Assembly (NCBI GenBank): GCA_003562605.1
Contig: PWUG01000018.1
Location: 1 to 5,136 of the forward strand
Length of the DNA stretch: 5,136 bases
Direction of reading: 5' to 3'
Source: Syntrophomonadaceae bacterium
GTDB taxonomy: Bacteria; Bacillota_D; Dethiobacteria; DTU022
The notes under the pieces are model-generated. The model was not told the origin of the DNA. It searched no databases and saw only the letters and a program-made list of their open reading frames with translations. The translations under genes and the position numbers were made by a program. Positions 1 through 4,869 of this stretch are shown in pieces. Each line of letters starts with the position of its first letter. The stretch's first letter is position 1.

Positions 1-121
1 TGGCAATACTTAGCTGTTCGGCAATATCAGTTACACGGGCTGACTTATTTTCCTGAACAAGGTTAAGAATTACCTCCAGGTAATCCTGTAGAGAAGAAGT
101 AACCGGTATAGATTGAATCAC
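1..121 (-). CDS. DtxR/MntR-family metal-dependent transcriptional repressor, N-terminal fragment
   Basis: Only the first 40 codons lie in the window; the gene runs off the left edge. The visible protein holds the first helix SLQDYLEVILNLVQEN (residues 10-25) followed by ARVTDIAEQLSIA (28-40), which is the start of the winged helix-turn-helix of DtxR/MntR repressors. The family senses Mn(II) or Fe(II) and represses metal uptake genes when metal is abundant. D13 and E16 occupy the positions of B. subtilis MntR D8 and E11, both metal ligands; DtxR has Met at the first of these, so a manganese-type site is suggested. The GTG start is chosen because AAGGAG lies nine bases upstream; an in-frame TTG nine bases further 5' abuts that ribosome binding site and is unlikely. 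The gene has its own promoter and two leader operators, suggesting autoregulation. Family assignment is firm; metal specificity is inferred. Confidence 0.85.
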   Translation of the reverse strand, partial: MIQSIPVTSSLQDYLEVILNLVQENKSARVTDIAEQLSIA

Positions 122-130
122 TAAAATCAA

Positions 131-136
131 CTCCTT
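131..136 (-). promoter_or_regulatory. Ribosome binding site AAGGAG for the GTG-started regulator gene
   Basis: AAGGAG on the minus strand lies nine bases before the GTG at 119-121. It decides the start, because the upstream in-frame TTG directly touches this motif. Confidence 0.75.
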
Positions 137-146
137 ATCCGGTTTT

Positions 147-162
147 GTTAGGCCTATCTAAC
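147..162 (-). promoter_or_regulatory. DtxR/IdeR-like operator 1 in the regulator's leader
   Basis: This is a perfect 5-bp inverted repeat, GTTAG-GCCTAT-CTAAC, in the 5' untranslated region of the regulator gene. It resembles half of the DtxR consensus TTAGGTTAGSCTAACCTAA. It has the same arms and the same 6-bp gap as the second box at 187-206, and the two centres are 42 bp apart, about four helical turns. The likely ligand is the DtxR/MntR-family protein encoded just downstream. Binding is inferred from the motif. Confidence 0.65.
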
Positions 163-186
163 TTAGCGGGCAAAGAAAAAGCCACC

Positions 187-206
187 TTGTTAGGTTTAGC
201 TAACAA
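187..206 (-). promoter_or_regulatory. DtxR/IdeR-like operator 2 at the predicted transcription start
   Basis: This is a 7-bp perfect inverted repeat, TTGTTAG-GTTTAG-CTAACAA. It begins at the predicted transcription start of the regulator gene, about 5 bp downstream of the -10 hexamer, a position where bound repressor would block initiation or promoter clearance. It contains the same GTTAG-N6-CTAAC core as operator 1. Confidence 0.7.
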
Positions 207-210
207 TATA

Positions 211-239
211 AATATAACATTCCCTTCTAAACCTGTCAA
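211..239 (-). promoter_or_regulatory. Sigma-A-type promoter of the DtxR/MntR-family gene
   Basis: On the minus strand TTGACA (234-239) and TATATT (211-216) are separated by exactly 17 bp, close to the vegetative consensus. The predicted start is near 204, which lies inside operator 2. It gives a leader of about 80 nt carrying operator 1 and the AAGGAG ribosome binding site. The regulator is therefore probably transcribed independently of the transporter gene upstream of it. Confidence 0.75.
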
Positions 240-308
240 CATAAATATTTGTCATTAACTGTGCCTGGTTTTTAATTTGAATTTTACAACTTCTCTCAAT
301 TAAACAGC

Positions 309-1454
309 TTATATTACCCTTTTCTGAGCAAAGTAACTACCTGCAAGCAAGCTGATCAGTGCTGCTGCTGCCGCAGTGTAAAAAGGAAATATTGCTGGAA
401 GGTGTTGCCAGAGAAGCCCGCTTAAAGGAGGCACCACAGCAACCCCAAGAGAATAAACTGCGAAGAAGAGCCCGATAGCGCGGCCGCGCCAGCCCGGCCG
501 GGAATCTTCTACCACCAGGCCAAGCATACCCTGAAAAGACAGGCCAAAGCCGATGCCAAAGAGAATCAGGGCACTAAAAAGGCCGGAGGCATTATTCAAA
601 GTGGCCGCTAAAACAAGGCTCAGGCAGAGAAAGATCAGTCCTAAATAACACCCCCGCCAGTCCTCTTTTAGCAGCGGTTTTAATTTCCCGGGGAAGAGTA
701 TCTGCACAATTATGGCGAACAATGCAAAAGTTGCAAAAAGCATGCCTGTTTGAGCAGGATTAAACCCAATCATCTCTGCGCGGGCAGGCAGAAAAGAAGC
801 CAAAGCTCCCGTTGAACCCATTGTCCCAAAAGCATATAAAAAAGCGCTTAGCATATTGGGCCTGGCATATATTTGCCTGGTAGATATCCGGAAGGGGCTG
901 GCATTCCTACTGCATGCCACCTGATTTCCCAGTAGAGCAGAGGCGGCTATCGCCGCTGCAAACATAAGGATAGAAAGACTGTAATATACGGCGTGGTACC
1001 CATAACGGTTTGCTATAATTCCGGCAACCAACGGCCCGGTTACAGCCGCCAGCCCAATAGCGGCGCCAAAAAATCCCAGCCGCGATCCATGAAAAGCGCT
1101 GCCGCCCTGCTCCCCCGTCAGGCATGCCAGGGCGGCGGGAACCAGCAGCCCACCCATGAAACCATGCCCCGCCCTGATCAAAACAAGGTGCATCACACTG
1201 TCTGCCCTGGTATAGAGCACTAAAATCAAAGAAACCCCAAATAAACCAAGGAACAATGGAAGTTTCCAGCTTCTCCAATCAATGGCAGCGCCCGCAAGAA
1301 AATTGCCAACGATATTAAAAAGTGAATATGAGCCGACCACAATACCCAGCATGAAGGGTGTTGCCCCAAGGGTAACAGCATAAGGCGCTAAAACCGGCAT
1401 CTGGGCATGGGTATCGAAAAAAGTGGTGAAAACAATGAGGTAAACCGGTAGCAA
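309..1454 (-). CDS. Major facilitator superfamily transporter (efflux-type, substrate unknown)
   Basis: A 381-residue, highly hydrophobic protein with the length and layout of a 12-helix MFS permease in the cytoplasmic membrane. The loop after helix 2 carries a degenerate motif A (GAAIDWRSWKLP, residues 55-66, where GxLaDrxGrrxxl is usual). Helix 4 has a motif B-like R94-A-G-H-G98. Helix 5 has GLAAVTGPLVAG (134-145), matching motif C of drug:proton antiporters, so export of a small molecule is more likely than uptake. A central cytoplasmic loop around 178-200 separates the two halves. The start is TTG: an in-frame stop lies only four codons upstream, no ATG or GTG is available there, and AAGGGG sits eight bases before the TTG. 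It follows msrB by 53 bp with no clear promoter, so cotranscription is plausible. No substrate can be named from sequence. No clear hairpin terminator is seen between this gene and the regulator (241-308). Confidence 0.88.
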   Translation of the reverse strand: MLPVYLIVFTTFFDTHAQMPVLAPYAVTLGATPFMLGIVVGSYSLFNIVGNFLAGAAIDWRSWKLPLFLGLFGVSLILVLYTRADSVMHLVLIRAGHGFMGGLLVPAALACLTGEQGGSAFHGSRLGFFGAAIGLAAVTGPLVAGIIANRYGYHAVYYSLSILMFAAAIAASALLGNQVACSRNASPFRISTRQIYARPNMLSAFLYAFGTMGSTGALASFLPARAEMIGFNPAQTGMLFATFALFAIIVQILFPGKLKPLLKEDWRGCYLGLIFLCLSLVLAATLNNASGLFSALILFGIGFGLSFQGMLGLVVEDSRPGWRGRAIGLFFAVYSLGVAVVPPLSGLLWQHLPAIFPFYTAAAAALISLLAGSYFAQKRVI

Positions 1455-1462
1455 TAATATTA

Positions 1463-1468
1463 CCCCTT
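1463..1468 (-). promoter_or_regulatory. Ribosome binding site AAGGGG for the TTG-started MFS gene
   Basis: AAGGGG on the minus strand ends eight bases before the TTG at 1452-1454 and supports that unusual start. The reading frame is closed by a TAA that overlaps the front of this motif. Confidence 0.65.
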
Positions 1469-1507
1469 AAGATTATTTTAAATAGGGCGAAGCTAAGCAT
1501 GATTTAC

Positions 1508-2089
1508 TTATTGAAACAACTCAATATACTGGCTGTAGCCTTCTTCCTCCAGCTGATCTTTTGGTATAAACCGCAAGGCAGCCGAGTTTATGCAGTAACG
1601 CAATCCTGTCGGTTGAGGCCCATCGTTAAAAAGGTGTCCAAGGTGAGAATCGGCTTCCCTGCTCCTGACTTCGATACGGACCATGCCATAGCTTGTATCT
1701 TCCTTCTCGACTATATTTTCTTCATGCAGCGGCCTGGTGAAGCTGGGCCAACCGGTTAACGAATCATATTTATCGATTGAGATGAACAAAGGCTCTCCGG
1801 AAACTATATCGACATAAATACCTTCTTCTTTGTTATCCCAATATTCGTTGTCAAAAGCAGGCTCGGTGGCATCCTCCTGGGTCACCGCAAACTGCAGGTC
1901 AGTCAGACGCTCTCGCAATTCACTCATTTCTTCTTCCTCCTCAATTTCAAGTATATCCACCGGATCTTCCCTATTGGTAACTCCCATTTCATCGCTGCAG
2001 CCGGCCGTAAAAATCAATAACCCGGCGGCTAGCATAAATAATATAACAGTGGAGTAAACGGGCTTCCAGAACAGAATATCTTTAGCCAT
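1508..2089 (-). CDS. msrB: Lipoprotein peptide-methionine (R)-S-oxide reductase MsrB
   Basis: Reduces the R epimer of methionine sulfoxide in proteins. Residues 1-31 form a lipoprotein signal peptide: K3/K9, a hydrophobic run (11-28), then lipobox TAG-C31, so the mature enzyme should be tethered to the outer face of the membrane. An acidic linker follows (41-60, six consecutive Glu at 49-54 broken only by I49-like hydrophobics nearby). The MsrB domain spans about 60-193: [17 protein letters not shown] (79-95), SGEPLF, GWPSF (113-117), DSHLGH (147-152) and [11 protein letters not shown] (164-174) with catalytic C166. The zinc-binding CxxC pairs are absent, as in B. subtilis MsrB. The usual resolving Cys before GWPSF is Thr112, so C31 and C166 are the only cysteines and recycling must use another route. 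GGAGGT lies eight bases before the ATG. lgt, immediately upstream, encodes the enzyme that would lipidate C31. Confidence 0.95.
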   Translation of the reverse strand: MAKDILFWKPVYSTVILFMLAAGLLIFTAGCSDEMGVTNREDPVDILEIEEEEEMSELRERLTDLQFAVTQEDATEPAFDNEYWDNKEEGIYVDIVSGEPLFISIDKYDSLTGWPSFTRPLHEENIVEKEDTSYGMVRIEVRSREADSHLGHLFNDGPQPTGLRYCINSAALRFIPKDQLEEEGYSQYIELFQ

Positions 2090-2124
2090 TTTTACTTACC
2101 TCCGTTTAATTTATGAAGCTATAC

Positions 2125-2154
2125 ATCATACATTATTATATCATAATATATCAA
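2125..2154 (-). promoter_or_regulatory. Possible promoter for msrB
   Basis: On the minus strand TTGATA (2149-2154) and TATGAT (2125-2130) are 18 bp apart in the 84-bp lgt-msrB gap. The region is extremely AT-rich, so hexamer-like matches arise easily by chance; readthrough from lgt is an equally good source of transcript. A near-perfect 10-bp tandem repeat (2134-2153) overlaps it. Confidence 0.4.
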
Positions 2155-2173
2155 TATTTGCTATATTACCTTT

Positions 2174-2953
2174 TTACAACTCACGAACGGCGGGACCATT
2201 AAATGCTTGTATAATCCAGAGCATGTATAGGGAAAGGGCTATTATAAAAGGTGTGAATAGATGGACAGTCGTAAAAAACCCTGCGCCCCAGGCTTCGCTG
2301 ATGTACCCCCAGACCACCAGGGGGTTCTCACGGAAGGTTTCTTCGATTAAGCCGCGTAAAAGGGTATAGCCAAAAACAAAACTCCAAAAAAGGTAACCGG
2401 GCTTATTATCTACCCGCCGGGCCAGGTAGTTGTGAATAATAAGCAGGGTAATTCCGATCAGCGAACCGTAAATCTGGGCAGGATGGCGCTCAAAGGCAAG
2501 CAAAGTTGCTTCACGGCCCAGTATTTCCTGGTTAAAGATATTCGCTATGCGTACCAGGGCAATGCCTATAGCAACTCCCGGAACAGCAAGGTCGGCCAGG
2601 CTGCGCCAATTCTTTTTTTTATAACGGCAGTAGAGCCAACTACTAATAATCCCGCCAAGCAAACCACCATGAAACGCAAGTCCGCCGCGGTCAATGCGAA
2701 TTATTAATTCGGGGTTCTCCAGGAAATGAGGCCAGTTTGCAGCAACAAAAACAGCCCTGGCCCCAACTATTAGTGAAAGCATCAATATTAAAAAGAGATT
2801 AAAAATAAAATCTTCACTAAAACCGTTTTTTATGCCATTCTTACGCATGTAGTAAAAACCAACCATAACCGAGACAGCAAACAGAAAGCCATACCAGCGG
2901 ACTGCAACCGGGCCAAATTCAAAGATAAAAGGGCTGATATCTTCAATATACAT
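2174..2953 (-). CDS. lgt: Phosphatidylglycerol--prolipoprotein diacylglyceryl transferase Lgt
   Basis: Transfers the diacylglyceryl group of phosphatidylglycerol to the lipobox cysteine of prolipoproteins, the first step of lipoprotein maturation, in the cytoplasmic membrane. At 259 residues with about seven hydrophobic segments it has normal family length. Family landmarks are RWYGFLF (19-25, Y21), GGLAFHGGLLGG (90-101) with H95 matching E. coli H103, and the Lgt signature VRIANIFNQEILG (134-146) giving R135, N138, E143 and G146 at the spacing of E. coli R143, N146, E151 and G154. HPAQIYG (157-163) has Gly where the common motif HPxQLYE has Glu, and LRGLIEETFREN (199-210) supplies the conserved C-terminal Arg/Glu region. 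AAGGAG lies seven bases before the ATG. It starts a minus-strand group with msrB and the MFS gene, and is divergent from the CoA-disulfide reductase gene. Confidence 0.97.
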   Translation of the reverse strand: MYIEDISPFIFEFGPVAVRWYGFLFAVSVMVGFYYMRKNGIKNGFSEDFIFNLFLILMLSLIVGARAVFVAANWPHFLENPELIIRIDRGGLAFHGGLLGGIISSWLYCRYKKKNWRSLADLAVPGVAIGIALVRIANIFNQEILGREATLLAFERHPAQIYGSLIGITLLIIHNYLARRVDNKPGYLFWSFVFGYTLLRGLIEETFRENPLVVWGYISEAWGAGFFTTVHLFTPFIIALSLYMLWIIQAFNGPAVREL

Positions 2954-2999
2954 GTGTATACTCCTTTACAAACAATTATAAATACCCTCATGCTGAATT

Positions 3000-3028
3000 A
3001 TCGTAATAAACCTTGGGGCACTTGTCAA
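3000..3028 (-). promoter_or_regulatory. Promoter of lgt (and possibly lgt-msrB-MFS)
   Basis: On the minus strand a perfect -35 TTGACA (3023-3028) is followed after 17 bp by TACGAT (3000-3005), which keeps the four most important -10 bases (T1, A2, A5, T6). The predicted start near 2993 gives a leader of about 40 nt to the lgt ATG. Confidence 0.65.
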
Positions 3029-3040
3029 CACTGCTATTTT

Positions 3041-3078
3041 AAGCTAAACGAAAAAATAACCATCAATATAAAGCTAAA
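3041..3078. repeat. Pair of 8-bp direct repeats AAGCTAAA upstream of the reductase promoter
   Basis: AAGCTAAA occurs at 3041-3048 and 3071-3078, exactly 30 bp apart. The second copy lies where a -35 box would be for the TATAAT at 3093-3098. This is suggestive of an activator site, but two 8-mers in AT-rich DNA may be chance. Confidence 0.3.
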
Positions 3079-3085
3079 TCATCAT

Positions 3086-3106
3086 GTTTTGTTATAATAA
3101 AACAAA
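3086..3106 (+). promoter_or_regulatory. Extended -10 promoter of the CoA-disulfide reductase gene with overlapping palindromes
   Basis: TATAAT at 3093-3098 is preceded by TG at 3090-3091, which makes an extended -10 element (TGnTATAAT). No -35 hexamer is found 16-18 bp upstream. Two symmetries overlap the hexamer: GTTTTGTTATAATAAAAC (3086-3103, 8 of 9 base pairs matched) and TTTGTT-N7-AACAAA (3088-3106, perfect arms). Either could be a repressor operator that occludes the -10. The predicted start is near 3105, about 27 nt before the ATG. Confidence 0.55.
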
Positions 3107-3131
3107 CGTCAACTGAAGGAGATGTTATCAT

Positions 3132-4793
3132 ATGGCCTTGAAAACTGTTATTATCGGCGGAGTAGCCGGTGGCGCCTCCACAGCAGCACGCCTGCGGCGC
3201 TTAGACGAAAAAGCAGAAATTATTATTATAGAATGCGGGGAGTATATTTCTTACGCCAACTGCGGCCTTCCTTACTATATTGGCGGAACTATTAAAGTAC
3301 GAGACAATCTCTTAGTGATGTCCCCGCAAAGATTTAAAGAATGGTTCAATATAGAAGTGCGGGTTAATAACGAAGCGCTGAGTATCGACCGTGCTAAAAA
3401 AGAAATTATTATCATGAATCAATCAACGGGTGAAAAATATAAAGAAAGCTATGATTACCTGGTCCTTTCGCCTGGGGCAGAGCCCCTTCGACCGCCACTG
3501 CCAGGTATCGACAGCCCCGGGATATTCAGCCTGCGCACTATCCCTGATACTGACCGTATTTATAACTATATCCAAGAATATACTCCCCAAAAAGCAGTCG
3601 TTGTCGGCGCCGGGTATATCGGCCTTGAAATGGCCGAAAACCTGCAGCACCGTGGTTTAGAGGTCACAGTAGTCGAACTGGCCCCCCAGGTACTGCCGCC
3701 GATCGATGCCGAGATGGCTGCACTGGTCCAGCAGTACCTGCGTTCGCGTGGCATAAACCTGCGCCTCGGGGACGGTGTCAGGCAATTTCACCATGACAAA
3801 AACAGCAGGCTAAAAGTTGAACTGTCAGGTGGAGAACTCCTGGAGGCCGATCTCGTTTTACTGTCAATCGGAGTTAAACCTGAAACAAAGCTGGCCCGTG
3901 AAGCGGGTCTGGAAGTTGAACGAGGGATCAAGGTTAATGATTACATGCAGACCAGTGACTCTTCAATTTACGCCCTGGGTGACGCCGTGGAAGTAACCAA
4001 CCTGGTTACCGGCAAGCCGGCAGTTATTCCCCTGGCAGGGCCTGCCAACAAGCAGGGGCGTATTGTCGCCAACAATATCAGCGGCCGGAGAGAGCGATAT
4101 AAAGGCACCCAGGGCACCTCTGTTCTTAAAATATTCGATATGACCGTGGCCACAACCGGAGCCAATGAACGTGTCCTGAAAGACGCAGGCATCCAATATC
4201 ATATTGTTATAATACACCCCAATGACTTTGCGGGCTATTACCCCGGGGCAAGCCCGCTTTCCCTGAAGCTGCTTTTCAGCCCTGAGGGGAAGATCCTGGG
4301 CTCCCAGGCTGTCGGCTTCAGCGGTGTGGAAAAACGCATCGACGTCATAGCTACCGCCCTGCGTTCGGGAAACACAGTTTATGATCTTCAGGCATTGGAG
4401 CTGGCCTACGCTCCACCCTACTCATCGGCAAAAGATCCGGTCAATATAGCCGGGTACGTCGCGACAAACATACTGCAGGGCGATTATAAAACTATTGAAG
4501 TAACCGAACTTATTGATATGGAGGATCCATGTGCCTTTCAAATTCTCGATGTCCGCGAACCTGAAGAAAATGAACTGGGGAAAATACCGGGTTCAAAAAA
4601 TATTCCTCTCGGAAAACTGCGCGAACGGCTGAACGAACTGGACCCGCAAAAAGAGGTTATTACTTACTGCAGTATTGGCCTGCGTTCTTACCTGGCAATG
4701 CGTATCCTTACTCTGAATGGCTTTAATAGGGTTCGAAACTTAAGCGGCGGATACCGTCTCTACCAGGCATTGCAGAACGAACGAAACAGTTAA
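3132..4793 (+). CDS. CoA-disulfide / persulfide reductase with C-terminal rhodanese domain (CoADR-RHD)
   Basis: FAD-dependent NAD(P)H oxidoreductase expected to reduce CoA disulfide or CoA/thiol persulfide and, through the rhodanese domain, to take sulfane sulfur; probably cytoplasmic. FAD-binding VIIGGVAGGASTAARL (6-21) is followed by the single redox cysteine C44 in SYANCGLPYYIGG (40-52), the hallmark of CoA-disulfide reductases and related NADH oxidases. The NAD(P)H fold is VVVGAGYIGLEMAENL (156-171), with E182 ending the second strand, favouring NADH. YALGDA (280-285) is the second FAD motif. The dimerisation domain contains AGYYPGA (367-373) and AYAPPYSSAKDP (425-436), regions where the family has its substrate tyrosines. 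The rhodanese domain (about 452-549) has LDVREPEE (472-479) and the loop C513-S-I-G-L-R518. AAGGAG lies ten bases before the ATG. At 553 residues it matches the Bacillus CoADR-RHD and Shewanella NADH-dependent persulfide reductase class. C35 replaces the Arg/Lys usual in ERGEYIS-type segments. Confidence 0.92.
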   Translation: MALKTVIIGGVAGGASTAARLRRLDEKAEIIIIECGEYISYANCGLPYYIGGTIKVRDNLLVMSPQRFKEWFNIEVRVNNEALSIDRAKKEIIIMNQSTGEKYKESYDYLVLSPGAEPLRPPLPGIDSPGIFSLRTIPDTDRIYNYIQEYTPQKAVVVGAGYIGLEMAENLQHRGLEVTVVELAPQVLPPIDAEMAALVQQYLRSRGINLRLGDGVRQFHHDKNSRLKVELSGGELLEADLVLLSIGVKPETKLAREAGLEVERGIKVNDYMQTSDSSIYALGDAVEVTNLVTGKPAVIPLAGPANKQGRIVANNISGRRERYKGTQGTSVLKIFDMTVATTGANERVLKDAGIQYHIVIIHPNDFAGYYPGASPLSLKLLFSPEGKILGSQAVGFSGVEKRIDVIATALRSGNTVYDLQALELAYAPPYSSAKDPVNIAGYVATNILQGDYKTIEVTELIDMEDPCAFQILDVREPEENELGKIPGSKNIPLGKLRERLNELDPQKEVITYCSIGLRSYLAMRILTLNGFNRVRNLSGGYRLYQALQNERNS

Positions 4794-4808
4794 CGGGAGG
4801 TTCCTGAA

Positions 4809-4838
4809 ATGGATCCCCCGGACATTCCCGGCCATTAA
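4809..4838 (+). other. Nine-codon open frame with a good ribosome binding site after the reductase gene
   Basis: GGGAGG (4795-4800) lies eight bases before an ATG that opens MDPPDIPGH and stops at 4838, just before the terminator hairpin. The peptide is not recognised. It may be a chance frame, a remnant of a lost downstream gene, or a small translated leader; nothing besides the spacing of the ribosome binding site supports translation. Confidence 0.2.
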
Positions 4839-4840
4839 GC

Positions 4841-4869
4841 AACCCATATTAAGGGTTTATCCCTTTTTT
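4841..4869 (+). terminator. Weak intrinsic terminator after the CoA-disulfide reductase gene
   Basis: AAGGG (4851-4855) and CCCTT (4861-4865) form a 5-bp stem with loop TTTAT, followed by TTTT. An alternative 5-bp stem AACCC (4841-4845) / GGGTT (4853-4857) shares the GGG and would exclude it. The position between convergent genes fits termination, but the stem is short. The T-run overlaps the stop codon of the opposing permease gene (4868-4870). Confidence 0.5.

Noticed and set aside
241..308. Possible terminator between the MFS gene and the regulator
   Set aside because: No stem longer than a few base pairs followed by a T-run was found on the minus strand; the segment is simply AT-rich.
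907..1278. Long open frames on both strands inside the MFS gene (for example 907-1278 minus and 993-1223 plus)
   Set aside because: They overlap a clear membrane transporter frame, have unbiased composition and no family motifs; they are shadows of the real gene.
2134..2148. 7-1-7 palindrome TATTATA-T-CATAATA considered as a PerR/Fur box
   Set aside because: The symmetry is close, but the base identities do not match TTATAATNATTATAA or TGATAATNATTATCA, and such AT-rich near-palindromes are expected by chance.
3122..3131. ATG at 3122-3124 as an alternative start for the reductase
   Set aside because: It is out of frame with the reductase and overlaps the ribosome binding site; the ATG at 3132 is ten bases after AAGGAG and begins the FAD motif at the normal distance.
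3423..4217. Several 60-90 codon open frames opposite or out of frame with the CoA-disulfide reductase gene
   Set aside because: The plus-strand frame carries all expected FAD, NAD(P)H, Cys and rhodanese motifs continuously; the others lack any recognisable domain.
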